Position numbers and translations under genes: made by a program
Part shown: positions 43,020-52,312 of the stretch, one piece after another
Layout of the letters: every line of letters begins with the position of its first letter
How positions within the stretch are numbered: the first letter of the stretch is position 1
Assembly (NCBI RefSeq): GCF_000820515.1
Contig: NZ_JXDG01000018.1
Coordinates: 146,830 to 210,829, forward strand
From: Pseudomonas batumici
GTDB lineage: Bacteria; Pseudomonadota; Gammaproteobacteria; Pseudomonadales; Pseudomonadaceae
Direction of reading: 5' to 3'
Length of the DNA stretch: 64,000 nucleotides
The notes under the pieces: model-generated
Seen by the model: the letters and a program-made list of their open reading frames with translations, nothing else
Database searches by the model: none
What the model was told of the DNA's origin: nothing

Positions 43020-44441
43020 TTATTTACCCAGAGCAATCTTGCGCGCATTCGGTTCCAGGGAGTCGCGCTCCCGGTCAAATGCCAGGTAGTACTTGTTCAC
43101 GCTGTTCACATAGTTCACGGCATTCATCCCCACCTGTTCCATGGCGATGCGCTCGACCTGGAAGAACCACTGGTTGGGATTCAGGCCACGGCGGCGGGCC
43201 TCGGCGCGCATGCCCTGGACCCGCTCCGGGCCCATGTTGTAGGCCGCCAGGACAAAGGCCATGCGCTCGCGCTCGTTGAGCTTGGGGCTGGCAAAGAACT
43301 TGCGGCGGATCATCGCCAGGTACTTGGCCCCGGCCTGCACATTGTTATCGACATTCTGGATATTGCTGACGCCGACCCGTTGCGCCGCCGCCGGCGTGAT
43401 CTGCAGCAACCCCATCGCGCCGCTGGCCCCCCGGGCGCCGGGATCCAGGGCCGACTCCTTGAAGGCCAGCGCCGCCAGGTTCAGCCAGTCGATGCCCTGG
43501 GCCTGGGCATGGCGCTGCAGCACCGGGCGCAGTTTTTCCAGCTTCTGCCGATCGGCGTGGCTCAACGGGTAATGCACCTGGTAGAGACGGCGATAGATCC
43601 GCAGAAAGGCGCTGTCCTGGTCCGAAGGAGCCTTGTAGGTCTTGAGGAACCGGTCGATGCTGGCTCGCAGCATCGACGCATCGTCGCGCACGAACCAGTG
43701 CAGTTGCCCCGGCTCGCTGACCAGCACCTGCTTGTCGAACCGCAGCTTGGGCATGATCCTGGCCCAACGTTCGGCAATCGGCTGCTCGACGATGGTCAGG
43801 TGGAAGATCCCGCCCTGGACCATCTCCAGCACATCTTCCACCGCCAGGCTCGGATCGACCCATTCGACCTTGACCGGCGGCAGCTTGTGCAACGCCAGTT
43901 TCTCGTTGATCCGGTTGACCGCCTCGCCCGCCGCGCTGCCGGGGGTCAATGCCAGGGTGCGGCCGGACAGTTGCTCGAAACGGCTGAAGCGCTTCTCGCC
44001 CTTGAGCCCCACCAGCAACAACGGCACCGTACTGCCAATCGGATCGCTGGCGATCACCGCATGGCCCGGCTGGGCTTCGAGCAATTCCCCCGGGGCCACC
44101 AGGTCGCCCTCGCCGCGCTGCAAGGCAGCGAGCAACTGGTCCTTGGCCTTGGGAATGATCTTGAGGGTGATTTCCTGATGGTCGCGGGCCTGGCTGTTGA
44201 GGAACTGCTCAAAGGCGCGCAGGCGGTGGTATTCGATACCGATGGCCTCGCCCTGGACCTCGCCGCTGCTGTTGCGGCTCTGGTTGACCAGCACGCGCAG
44301 GACACGGCTGCTGCGAATCTCCGCCAGGTCGCGGACCTTGCCCGGCTGGACGATTTCCAATGGCCCGGCCAGCCGCGCAAGCGCCGGCAACGGCAGCAGC
44401 AGGGACAGGCACAGCAGGAGCAACAGCGAGGGTCGCTTCAT
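43020..44441 (-). CDS. mltF2: Membrane-bound lytic murein transglycosylase F paralogue
   Basis: The 473-residue protein has a signal peptide (about 1-22), an extracellular solute-binding-type domain (about 45-290: IIPKAKDQLLAALQRGEGDL, LALTPGSAAGEAVNRI) and a C-terminal SLT domain (about 310-450: AALAFKESALDPGARGASGA then MGLLQITPAAA) with the catalytic glutamate in FKES. That is the MltF layout. In P. aeruginosa the paralogue beside tatD and a chemoreceptor gene is MltF2, and this copy has the same neighbours. It cleaves peptidoglycan with formation of 1,6-anhydro ends. GGAG precedes the start. Confidence 0.88.
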   Translation of the reverse strand: MKRPSLLLLLCLSLLLPLPALARLAGPLEIVQPGKVRDLAEIRSSRVLRVLVNQSRNSSGEVQGEAIGIEYHRLRAFEQFLNSQARDHQEITLKIIPKAKDQLLAALQRGEGDLVAPGELLEAQPGHAVIASDPIGSTVPLLLVGLKGEKRFSRFEQLSGRTLALTPGSAAGEAVNRINEKLALHKLPPVKVEWVDPSLAVEDVLEMVQGGIFHLTIVEQPIAERWARIMPKLRFDKQVLVSEPGQLHWFVRDDASMLRASIDRFLKTYKAPSDQDSAFLRIYRRLYQVHYPLSHADRQKLEKLRPVLQRHAQAQGIDWLNLAALAFKESALDPGARGASGAMGLLQITPAAAQRVGVSNIQNVDNNVQAGAKYLAMIRRKFFASPKLNERERMAFVLAAYNMGPERVQGMRAEARRRGLNPNQWFFQVERIAMEQVGMNAVNYVNSVNKYYLAFDRERDSLEPNARKIALGK

Positions 44442-44678
44442 CCGTTCTCCGGAAAGAATACTGCCCGGTCCCTGGCACGCTGGCCTGAAGTCGGACGACT
44501 GAAATCGAGCGTCTTTATCAACGCGAAAAGTACGGAAGACCGGCTACGACAGCAGGGTCGCGCCAACCGATGTTTTCTTCCGGCTTTAAGAGACAGTCAT
44601 AACTCGTTGTAGTTCTTGGTTTTTATTATAAATCTACAGCTCTGGTATGCTTTTCGGCCTGTGGCCTGAGGTAGCACC

Positions 44679-45485
44679 ATGCAACTCATCGATATCGGCG
44701 TCAACCTGACCAACCCCAGTTTTGCCGGCAAACAGCAGGAAATACTCGACCGTGCCTACGCCGCCGGCGTCTGCCAACTGATTGTGACCGGCACCAGCCT
44801 CGCGGGCAGCGAACAGGCGCTGGAACTCTGTCGGGAGCGGGATCCGAGCGGCCAGCGGCTGTTCGCCAGCGCCGGTATCCACCCCCACTCGGCCAGTGAC
44901 TGGACAGCCGACAGTGCCGTTCGTCTGAAAGCCCTGCTGAAGGAACCGAACGTGTGCGCGGTCGGCGAGTGCGGGCTGGATTTCAACCGCGATTTCTCCC
45001 CGCGCCCACAACAGGAAAAAGTCCTCGAGGAACACCTGGCCCTGGCCGTGGAGTTGCAGCGACCGGTGTTCCTCCACGAACGCGACGCCAGCACCCGGTT
45101 GCTGGAGATCCTGCGTGACTACCGCGACCGCCTGCCCGCCGCCGTGGTGCACTGTTTCACCGGAGAACAGAAGGCGCTGTTCGGCTACCTGGACCTGGAC
45201 CTGCATATCGGCATCACCGGCTGGATCTGCGACGAGCGCCGTGGCAGCCACCTGCACCCGTTGGTACGGGAGATCCCCCGCGGCCGCCTGATGCTCGAAA
45301 GCGATGCGCCCTACCTGCTGCCACGCAGCCTGCGGCCCAAGCCGAAGAACGGTCGCAACGAACCGGCCTACCTGGGCGAAGTGCTGCGCGAAGTGGCCCT
45401 TCACCGAGGCGAAAGCCAGGAAGACCTGGCCGCCCACACGACCGCTTGTGCCCGGGCGTTCTTCCATTTGCCGAGCCTTGACTGA
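44679..45485 (+). CDS. tatD: TatD-family metal-dependent DNase
   Basis: The 268-residue TIM-barrel protein begins [20 protein letters not shown] and carries the family signatures [38 protein letters not shown] and [12 protein letters not shown]. It should be a magnesium-dependent 3'-5' exonuclease for DNA and RNA quality control; no link to the Tat export system is implied here. The ATG has GAGGT seven bases upstream. A promoter is expected in the 237-bp AT-rich gap shared with divergent mltF2. Confidence 0.93.
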   Translation: MQLIDIGVNLTNPSFAGKQQEILDRAYAAGVCQLIVTGTSLAGSEQALELCRERDPSGQRLFASAGIHPHSASDWTADSAVRLKALLKEPNVCAVGECGLDFNRDFSPRPQQEKVLEEHLALAVELQRPVFLHERDASTRLLEILRDYRDRLPAAVVHCFTGEQKALFGYLDLDLHIGITGWICDERRGSHLHPLVREIPRGRLMLESDAPYLLPRSLRPKPKNGRNEPAYLGEVLREVALHRGESQEDLAAHTTACARAFFHLPSLD

Positions 45486-45582
45486 ACCGGGATTGACGCA
45501 CATCAACACTCGTCTTCCTGGGTAGCGGCACAATAATGGCACCTTGCCAAAACTGTTTCCGCTCAATCAGAGAAGACCTTCC

Positions 45583-47061
45583 ATGGGTGCCTGGCTTAGC
45601 AATATCTCGCTGAAGTACAAGTTCTGGGCCGTGAACGCGGTCGCTTTCGTCACCACCCTGCTCCTGGTGCTGTACGCCGTGCAGTTGGAACAGCAGGCCC
45701 GCACCGACGCCGCGCGCGGCGCGGCCCAGGCCCAGGCCCGCCTGCTCGCCAGCTGGCCCGAAGGCAAGGCCTGGCCCGAAGCCGACAACCTGCTGGCGTT
45801 CAAGGCCGGCGAAACGCCTACCCTCAAGGGCCAGATGTTGCCGCGCCTGAAGGACGCCAGCGGCTGGGTCGCCTACGACTATATGCCGCTGTTCGGCGAC
45901 AACCCGCTGCTCGGCGCGCAAGTGCTCGGCCATGGCGATCAGCAAGTGGCCGTACTCGCCTATGCCCCCAGCCTGGCCCAGGTGTTCAGCGAGCGTTTCG
46001 CCAACTATGCGGTGGCGGTGTTCATCCTGATGCTGGCGATGCTCGGCGCCTCGCAGTTGCTGATCCGCTTCCTGCTCAGCCAGCTCAATACCCTCAAGGA
46101 CGTGATGCTCCATGTGGAGAAGAGCGGTGACCTTTCGGCCCGTGTCCCGCTGGCGTGCAAGGACGAAGTCGGACAAATGGCCAGCGCCTTCAATGCCATG
46201 CAGGCCGGCTACCAGCGGGTCGTCGGCACGGTGGCGCGCACCGCGGCGCAACTGGATGTCGGCGCCGCGCGCCTGGCCTCGAGCATGAACGACGTGCGCC
46301 ACGGCATGCTCGGCCAGCAGAGCGAAACCGACCAGGCCGCCACGGCCATCAACGAGATGTCGGCGACCGTTTATCACATCGCCCAGCACGCCGGTGCCAC
46401 CCGTGACCTGTCGCAAACCGCCGACGGCCTGGCCGGCAGCGGGCAGGCGGTGGTCAGCCGGGTCCAGCAGTCCATCACCGGGCTGTCCAGCGGCGTGCAG
46501 CAGACCGCCGTGATGATCCAGCAACTGGCCGAGGACAGCCAGAAGATCAATGGCGTGGTCAACGTGATCCACAGCATCGCCGAACAGACCAACCTGCTGG
46601 CGCTGAACGCCGCCATCGAAGCGGCCCGGGCCGGGGAAATGGGCCGCGGGTTCGCGGTGGTCGCCGATGAAGTGCGCAACCTGGCCAAGCGGGTGCAGAC
46701 CTCCACCGACGAAATCACCACCATGGTCTCCGCCTTGCAGGCCGGCACCCGCGACGCCGTGGACTTCATGCAGGAAAGCTCGTTCAAGGCCGACGACTGT
46801 GTGCAACAGGCCCAGGAAGCCGGGGAGGCCCTGGCCCAGATCACCGGCGCGGTGGCCCAGATGCGCGAAAGCAATACCCAGATCGCCGTGGCCGCTGAAC
46901 AGCAGAGCCAGGTGGCGGAGGAAATGAACCGCGCGGTGGTGAGCATCCGCGACGTGACCGAGAACACCGTGCAGCAGACCGTGGACTCGGCCACCACCAG
47001 CCATGACCTGGCCAAGCTGGCGGGAGAGCTGAGCAAGGCCATTGGCCAGCTCAAACTATAG
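45583..47061 (+). CDS. Methyl-accepting chemotaxis protein
   Basis: The 492-residue receptor has a first membrane helix (about 14-33), a short periplasmic domain of about 105 residues, a second helix (about 142-165), a HAMP linker (about 168-215) and a cytoplasmic signalling coiled coil. The hairpin tip reads [20 protein letters not shown] and continues [16 protein letters not shown]. No C-terminal CheR-binding pentapeptide is present. The small sensor domain is not one I can assign to a ligand. ATG 45583 lies at the N-terminal end of family similarity; the longer open frame to 45544 has no support. Confidence 0.92.
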   Translation: MGAWLSNISLKYKFWAVNAVAFVTTLLLVLYAVQLEQQARTDAARGAAQAQARLLASWPEGKAWPEADNLLAFKAGETPTLKGQMLPRLKDASGWVAYDYMPLFGDNPLLGAQVLGHGDQQVAVLAYAPSLAQVFSERFANYAVAVFILMLAMLGASQLLIRFLLSQLNTLKDVMLHVEKSGDLSARVPLACKDEVGQMASAFNAMQAGYQRVVGTVARTAAQLDVGAARLASSMNDVRHGMLGQQSETDQAATAINEMSATVYHIAQHAGATRDLSQTADGLAGSGQAVVSRVQQSITGLSSGVQQTAVMIQQLAEDSQKINGVVNVIHSIAEQTNLLALNAAIEAARAGEMGRGFAVVADEVRNLAKRVQTSTDEITTMVSALQAGTRDAVDFMQESSFKADDCVQQAQEAGEALAQITGAVAQMRESNTQIAVAAEQQSQVAEEMNRAVVSIRDVTENTVQQTVDSATTSHDLAKLAGELSKAIGQLKL

Positions 47062-47144
47062 GATCGATAGGAAGAGTTGATTCGCGCTGGCCGTCGGCCC
47101 GGCTTAATCTCTGTTCACCGACTACCCGAACAGAGGACAAGACC

Positions 47145-47384
47145 ATGGGCCAACGTCACCCCAACTTCCCCGCCTGGCAATGGCGGGTTGCTCCCCAAGC
47201 GTCGCACGATGGCACCCGCGAAGGCATGCAAGTGCTGGCGGTGATCCTGTTCGCGCTGTCCTTCCTGCTGGTGAGTTCCGGGGTGTTCGCCGAGAACCCG
47301 ACCAACTTCGCCGTCGGCGTGTTGGGCCTGGTGGCTGCGTTCAGCCTGCGCAGCAAAGGCCAGCGCCTGGCGCTGGAAGCCTGA
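47145..47384 (+). CDS. Small membrane protein of unknown function
   Basis: A 79-residue protein with one or two hydrophobic segments (about 29-49 and 54-68). The N-terminal WQWRVAPQASHDGTREGMQV is polar. The ATG has AGAGGACAAG just upstream, so translation is well supported. I recognise no family motif. It follows the chemoreceptor gene by 83 bp on the same strand and precedes a cluster of REP elements, so it may end that transcript. Confidence 0.7.
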   Translation: MGQRHPNFPAWQWRVAPQASHDGTREGMQVLAVILFALSFLLVSSGVFAENPTNFAVGVLGLVAAFSLRSKGQRLALEA

Positions 47385-47399
47385 ACCGCTACGGTTTTG

Positions 47400-47462
47400 T
47401 GTAGGAGCTGGCGATTGATGCAAGCCTTGCCGGCCTCATCGCCAGCAAGCCGGCTCCCACAA
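47400..47462. repeat. Short REP doublet
   Basis: The left arm TGTAGGAGCTGGCGAT is truncated, and the right arm GCCAGCAAGCCGGCTCCCAC is intact, with about 25 bp between. It is the first member of a tandem REP region (47400-47671) downstream of the small membrane protein gene. Confidence 0.8.
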
Positions 47463-47468
47463 GTCCAT

Positions 47469-47630
47469 GTTCCAACACAAAACTATCGCCGGGCCTCGCA
47501 CCTGTAGGAGCTGGCTTGCCGGCGATAGCGATCGGACAACCGACGCAAGGCTTGCCGGCCTCATCGCCAGCAAGCCGGCTCCTACAGGTCCGTGTTCCAA
47601 CACAAAACTATCGCCGGGCCTCGCACCTGT
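47469..47630. repeat. Tandem direct repeat carrying REP arms (125-bp period)
   Basis: The 37-bp block beginning GTTCCAACACAAAACTATCG occurs at 47469-47505 and again at 47594-47630 without a difference I can see. Between and after the copies lie REP arms; a third, degraded arm (TGTGGGAGCGG...GATAGCGAT) ends at about 47671. The whole 47400-47671 stretch therefore looks like a duplicated REPIN unit with its flank. Confidence 0.85.
47502..47588. repeat. REPIN within the tandem region
   Basis: The left arm CTGTAGGAGCTGGCTTGCCG and right arm GCAAGCCGGCTCCTACAG are inverted around a spacer of about 48 bp with GATAGCGATCGGACAACC. This is the best-preserved element of the group. Confidence 0.9.
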
Positions 47631-47689
47631 GGGAGCGGCCGGTCGACGCTCGATTGCTGACGATAGCGATGTAACAGTCACCGCCTATA

Positions 47690-48487
47690 TCAGCCGAACA
47701 CGGTAACGGTCTGCCGGCTCAAGGCAATCAGCCGTCCATCCGCGCTCCACAACGCCGCCGCCACATGACCGTAGCCATCGCGGGCATGCTCGATCACCGC
47801 GCGGTATTGGCACCAGTCCAGGGTATCGAGCTCCAGCAACGGCTGGACGAACTCCACCGTCCAGGTCAGGGTGCTGCCGGCCGCCGGTTTGCCCAGGTGC
47901 GGCAACAAGGCCGGCGGCCACGCATCCACCAGCGCCAGCAGGTGCGCCTCGGTCAACGGTTCTTGCCGGATATACCCGCGCAAGCGCACCCAACCGCCCA
48001 TCTCGCGGGATTTGTTGCCAGTAAAAGGCATGCCGCCGACGCCCCAGCGCATCGACAGATGACGCATGAATTCCGGCATCACCCCGGGGACATGCGGCAG
48101 CTCCTGGCATTCGTCCCAGTGCTTGAACGACGGCGCCGGCTCGGCCGGCACATTCACCACGGATTCCCGGGAGGCGCCGAAGCTGCCCTGCACCAGCGTC
48201 ACCACCTGGCCGTTCTGCACGGCCCGGCCCAGCACCTGGCTGACCGCCTTGCCCTCGCGCAGCACCTCCACTTCAAAGTCGACGGCCAGCCCCGGCTCGA
48301 CCGGCCCGACAAAGGTCACCGCCAGCGAACGCAACGGGCGCTCGGCCGGGACCCGGGCGCGCATCGCCTCGTATTGCAGCGCCACCACCAGGCCACCGAA
48401 CGTGGCCCGCCCCTGCGCCCAATCGGCGGGAATGGAAAGCCCCCTCGGCTGGCGACGAACCGCATCGAGCAAATCTGAAAAGCGCAT
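47690..48487 (-). CDS. Acyl-CoA thioesterase family protein (double hotdog)
   Basis: The 265-residue protein has a two-hotdog layout. The N-terminal half has GRATFGGLVVALQYEAM and PLRSLAVTFVGPVEPG. The C-terminal half has LTWTVEFVQPLLELDT and HVAAALWSADGRLIALSRQT, the usual ending of TesB-like and YbgC-like thioesterases (Acyl-CoA_HotDog C-terminal domain). It should hydrolyse acyl-CoA esters, chain length unknown. ATG 48487 has GAGG five bases upstream. The gene converges on the REP region at 47400-47671. Confidence 0.85.
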   Translation of the reverse strand: MRFSDLLDAVRRQPRGLSIPADWAQGRATFGGLVVALQYEAMRARVPAERPLRSLAVTFVGPVEPGLAVDFEVEVLREGKAVSQVLGRAVQNGQVVTLVQGSFGASRESVVNVPAEPAPSFKHWDECQELPHVPGVMPEFMRHLSMRWGVGGMPFTGNKSREMGGWVRLRGYIRQEPLTEAHLLALVDAWPPALLPHLGKPAAGSTLTWTVEFVQPLLELDTLDWCQYRAVIEHARDGYGHVAAALWSADGRLIALSRQTVTVFG

Positions 48488-48589
48488 GCACACCTCGGCT
48501 GGAAAAAGTCCTGCGCAATAGTAACCAGCTCATTCGGGGCATACAGCGCCCATACCAGCCAAAGCAGCCGCCAAACAGGCCGTCGCCCG

Positions 48590-49354
48590 TCAGCTGAAAC
48601 AGGTCTCGCTCAACCGATCCAGCACCCTGTCGGCCCTGCTCTCGGCCAGGGTCATGGTCCTGCGCCATCCCGTGATGCAGGCTTGCAGGTCCGCTTCATG
48701 TTCCGCCCGGAGCAGCCATTGCCAGCAATCGTGCCAGTCACCCAGCGCCTCCTGGGCCGACTTCAGACCCTTGATCGCCGCCGCCGGCAAGCGGTTCAGT
48801 TGCGGATAGGCTTCGGCGGCGTAGCGCACCCGCTTGATCAGCAGGCGCAGCCGATGGCGGTCATGAAGCGGATCGTGCAAGGCTTCATCCAGCGCCTCCC
48901 ACTGTTTATCCAGGCGTTTTTCGATGCGTTTGCGCAACTTGCGCAACAGGCCCTGATGCTGCGAAGCACGCAGGAATCGCGGGAAGGCATCGAGCATGTC
49001 GAATAACTGTTTCAACTCGGTACTGCGCGCCACGGCCCAATAATCCTCGGACAACTGCGCCGTGCGCCGCGCCGCCGCCACGTGATGCCCCTGCCGGTGC
49101 AGGTAGGCGGCCAGCACTTCGCGGTCGCGGATCGGTGTGGTCAGGTTTCCGACCCGCTGCGCCGCCAACTCGACCTGTTCGACACCCGGCAAGCCACGCA
49201 GGGGCCGCAACAGGCTACGCAGGCGCCGTACCGTGGTGCGCAAGTCATGCAGGCCTTCCTCGTCGGTCAGCGCATCCACTCGCGCATGACACGCCAACAA
49301 GCGCACTTCGAGGCTCACGACCTGAGCCACCACTTCATCCACCAGGGCAGACAT
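48590..49354 (-). CDS. CHAD-domain protein
   Basis: The 254-residue protein is a nearly pure CHAD domain, a helical bundle with conserved histidines and basic residues: LHDLRTTVRRLRSLLRPLRG at about 35-54 and DRHRLRLLIKRVRYAAEAY in the second half. CHAD proteins bind inorganic polyphosphate and sometimes localise to polyphosphate granules. No CYTH triphosphatase domain is attached. The ATG is 7 bp past the tgpA stop, so the gene is probably the last of the MoxR-DUF58-TgpA-CHAD operon; a role for polyphosphate in that set is inference only. Confidence 0.87.
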   Translation of the reverse strand: MSALVDEVVAQVVSLEVRLLACHARVDALTDEEGLHDLRTTVRRLRSLLRPLRGLPGVEQVELAAQRVGNLTTPIRDREVLAAYLHRQGHHVAAARRTAQLSEDYWAVARSTELKQLFDMLDAFPRFLRASQHQGLLRKLRKRIEKRLDKQWEALDEALHDPLHDRHRLRLLIKRVRYAAEAYPQLNRLPAAAIKGLKSAQEALGDWHDCWQWLLRAEHEADLQACITGWRRTMTLAESRADRVLDRLSETCFS

Positions 49355-49361
49355 TCGACAC

Positions 49362-51332
49362 TCACTCCCAAATCGAACTTCCAAGACTGCGACGCAATGA
49401 CCGCAACGGCTGTTGCAATGCATCCATCGACGGGGTTCGTTCAGCATAGCGCCGGGCAACGAAACCCTGGACAAATGCACGGATATTTTCGGCCTGATGC
49501 GGCAACTGCAAGGCCGCCCGTTCGCCGAAAGCCAGCGGACCCTCACCGGGTTCACGCACCAGCCCCTGCCTGCGCAGCAGCTTTTCAAAGATCGCGAACA
49601 AGCGCAGCGCCGGATCGACCCGGTTCCGCCAGGGACGCAGCAACAGCAGCGAGAGCAAGCCCAGGATCAGCACCAGCCCGACCGGCAGGACCCAGCCGGC
49701 CAGGCCACCGAACCAGCGCCCCAGCAGTTGCAGTTGCTGTTCGCCCTGATAGCCGAGGACCCAGCGCTGCCAGCCGTAATTGAGATTATCCCAGCCCTGG
49801 CGCAGGTCATTGAGCCAGGTCAGGTGGCGGTAGCGCAGCGGCGACAGGGGCGATGCCCCGAGCATATCCTCGTCGCTCGCCAGGGCCTGCTCCAGCCCCT
49901 GGTCGATGCGCTGCGGGGCCACCGCGTAGGTCGGGTCGACACTGCGCCAGCCCTGCCCGTCCTGCCAGTACTCGACCCAGGCGTGGGCATCGAACTGACG
50001 CACCGTGAGGAAGCCGCCCGCCGGATTCCACTCACCGCCCTGATAGCCGGCCACCATCCGCGCCGGAATCCCCGCCGCCCGCAACACGAAGGTCATGGCC
50101 CCGGCGTAATGCGCGCAAAAACCCTGGCGGCTGTCGAACAGGAAGCCATCGATACTGTCGGTGCCCAAGGTCGGCGGCTTGAGGGTGTAGTGATACGGCT
50201 CGTCGTGAAAGTGCCTGAGCAGGGCCGCCACCAGCGCCTGGGGCTGTGGATAACGTTGCCGCAGCTGCACCGCCCACTGACGGCTGCGCGGATCGCCCTG
50301 GGCCGGCAATTGCAGGGCCTGGCGCCGAGCCCGTTCATTGAGCTGCGGATCGCGCACCACCTGCGGCCAGGATTCGACCCGATACAGCAACGCCTGCTGC
50401 AGCGGACGCTGGCGCTGCACGCGATAGTCCGCCAACTGGTGCACATCCGCCTGATCGGTACGGGCCACATCCAGCGCCGGCAACCAGGGTTTACCGCTGG
50501 GTTGGAGGATGATGCTGTAGCGCCAGGACTCGCCGTCGGCCTGCCATTTCGGGGCCTGGCTGTAGGCAATCGCCGGCGCCTGGCTCCAGCGCCGACCGTC
50601 GAATTGCTCCAGGGTCAGCGCCCGCCAGTACAGGTCGCGACGCGCCGGCGGGGGGCCGTCGAAGCTGGCGCGAAAGGCCAGTTCCGCGGAACGCCCAAGC
50701 TCGGCCACATCCCCCGGCGACATGCTCTCGGACAGGCCGCTCTGCGCCTTGTCGACGGCCAACGGCAACGACCAGAGCGGCGCGATACGGGGAAAGAACA
50801 GGAACAGCAGGAGCATCAGCGGCAAGGCTTGCAACAACAAGGTCGTGGACAGTCGCAAGGTCGCCAGGGGGCGGGTCGCCGGCCCTTGCTGCAAACCGAT
50901 CAAGGCCGCCAGCAGCGCCCCCACCGGCAACAGGCTGTAGAACGCCCAGGGCAAGCTGTCCTCGAACAGGTAGGCCACCGCGACACAGAACAGCCCGAGG
51001 AAAATCAGGACCAGCGCATCGCGGCGGGTGCGGGTCTCCACCAGCTTGAGGATGAACATCGCCACCAGCAGCACCGCCCCGGCGTCCAGCCCGATCAGGC
51101 TGCTGCGCGAGAGCCAGATGCCGGTGATGGTGCCCAGCAGCAGAAGCCCTTCCATCAGGCGCCCGGGAAAACGCGCACGCATGCGGTAGACCTGGACCCG
51201 CCAAACCGTGCAACCGAGCCACAGCGCCAGCATCCACGGCGGGACATGAAACCAGAACGGCAGCATCACCAGGGTCTGGGCCACCAGCAGCCAGACCAGG
51301 CTGGCGCGGGAAATCAGCGGCGCGCTGCTCAT
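49362..51332 (-). CDS. tgpA: Transmembrane transglutaminase TgpA
   Basis: The 656-residue protein has an N-terminal block of about six membrane helices (about 8-190), a periplasmic transglutaminase-like domain (about 330-520), one more helix (about 555-575) and a cytoplasmic tail. The triad is visible: RQGFCAHYAGAMTFVL with Cys406, FDAHAWVEYW with His and SVDPTYAVAP with Asp. The P. aeruginosa counterpart TgpA is reported to be essential. The start overlaps the DUF58 stop by four bases (ATGA). The MoxR-DUF58-transglutaminase trio is a widespread module. Confidence 0.94.
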   Translation of the reverse strand: MSSAPLISRASLVWLLVAQTLVMLPFWFHVPPWMLALWLGCTVWRVQVYRMRARFPGRLMEGLLLLGTITGIWLSRSSLIGLDAGAVLLVAMFILKLVETRTRRDALVLIFLGLFCVAVAYLFEDSLPWAFYSLLPVGALLAALIGLQQGPATRPLATLRLSTTLLLQALPLMLLLFLFFPRIAPLWSLPLAVDKAQSGLSESMSPGDVAELGRSAELAFRASFDGPPPARRDLYWRALTLEQFDGRRWSQAPAIAYSQAPKWQADGESWRYSIILQPSGKPWLPALDVARTDQADVHQLADYRVQRQRPLQQALLYRVESWPQVVRDPQLNERARRQALQLPAQGDPRSRQWAVQLRQRYPQPQALVAALLRHFHDEPYHYTLKPPTLGTDSIDGFLFDSRQGFCAHYAGAMTFVLRAAGIPARMVAGYQGGEWNPAGGFLTVRQFDAHAWVEYWQDGQGWRSVDPTYAVAPQRIDQGLEQALASDEDMLGASPLSPLRYRHLTWLNDLRQGWDNLNYGWQRWVLGYQGEQQLQLLGRWFGGLAGWVLPVGLVLILGLLSLLLLRPWRNRVDPALRLFAIFEKLLRRQGLVREPGEGPLAFGERAALQLPHQAENIRAFVQGFVARRYAERTPSMDALQQPLRSLRRSLGSSIWE

Positions 51333-52312
51333 GGGCTTTTCCCGAACAGCGCCAGGGCCCGCAGGCAGGCTTCGCAATGGGCCGCACCGCTGTCGCTGGC
51401 CAGCACGCGGTCGGGCAGGCGCAGGGAGAACGCCGCCTCGCGCCGGGACAGCTCCAGCACCCAATAGCACAGGCGCGACAGACGTTGCTCGACATCGCCC
51501 CCCAGGGCGAGGAAATCCAGGCACAGCTCACGGCCATCGAGCCGGGCGAACTCCTTGATCAACAGGCCCTGCCCCCGCGAGTAGGCTTTCCAGTGCAGCC
51601 GCCGCCAGGAGTCGCCGGTCTGGTAGGTCTTCAACCCCTGATAGTCGTCGACACCCACGCCATGGGCACGGGCCCCCTCCTCCGGGTCATCGGCGCTGAC
51701 ACTGGCCAGGGTCGGCAGCTCACCTTCCAGGGGCTGTGGATAAACCAGCACCTTCTGGCCCAGGTCGAGCCGGCTCCAGGTCCGCAGGATCCCCAGCGGG
51801 AAGCTGCTCTCGACGCCGATGCGCGGCGCGTGCAGCCAGCCCCGGACCTGGGTCGGTCGATTCAACTCCAGTTCACGGAAGCCCGCGGCCGGCACATCGA
51901 CGTTGTGCACGGTCTGCCTCGACCAGCCCAGGCCAATGGACTGATGGGCTTTCCCGGCACTTTCCAGGCGCACGACAAAACGCGCCTGCTCGCCGACAAA
52001 CACCGCGGGCCCGGTCCCGGCGCTGAGCACCAGCCCCTGCAGGTTGCGCCAGGTATGCAGGATCGCCACGATGAACACCGACAGCAGCAGGAAGCACAGG
52101 GCGTAGGCCAGGCTGTTCTGGTAGTTGATGGCGACCATCAGGACCAGCGCCAACAGGGCCGCAAACACGCCACCGGCGCGATTGGGCATGATGAAGATCT
52201 GCCGCTGGGTCAGTTGAACCCGCGCCGAGGGCGGCAGGCGCCGCACCAGCCAGGCCTGCCAGAGCCCGCGCAGGCGCCGGATCAAAGCGCCGGCACCTCG
52301 CGCAGCAGCCAC
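51329..52312 (-). CDS. DUF58-domain membrane protein
   Basis: The 327-residue protein has two adjacent membrane helices (about 48-66 and 70-88) and a soluble DUF58 domain with GVDDYQGLKTYQTGDSWRRL and HWKAYSRGQGLLIKEFA, the family core. DUF58 proteins are partners of MoxR ATPases and have a von Willebrand A-like fold. The start is uncertain: GTG 52312 overlaps moxR by 31 bases, while TTG 52285 would overlap its stop as TTGA and has GAGG upstream. The 3' end is coupled to tgpA. Confidence 0.88.
   Translation of the reverse strand: MAAARGAGALIRRLRGLWQAWLVRRLPPSARVQLTQRQIFIMPNRAGGVFAALLALVLMVAINYQNSLAYALCFLLLSVFIVAILHTWRNLQGLVLSAGTGPAVFVGEQARFVVRLESAGKAHQSIGLGWSRQTVHNVDVPAAGFRELELNRPTQVRGWLHAPRIGVESSFPLGILRTWSRLDLGQKVLVYPQPLEGELPTLASVSADDPEEGARAHGVGVDDYQGLKTYQTGDSWRRLHWKAYSRGQGLLIKEFARLDGRELCLDFLALGGDVEQRLSRLCYWVLELSRREAAFSLRLPDRVLASDSGAAHCEACLRALALFGKSP

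Noticed and set aside
47400..47671. Possible CRISPR array
   Set aside because: The repeats are palindromic REP arms plus one duplicated flank; there are too few units, no uniform repeat/spacer pattern and no cas gene.
49413..51467. 684-codon open frame on the plus strand opposite tgpA
   Set aside because: Glutamine-rich shadow; tgpA shows a full catalytic triad and membrane helices in the other strand.
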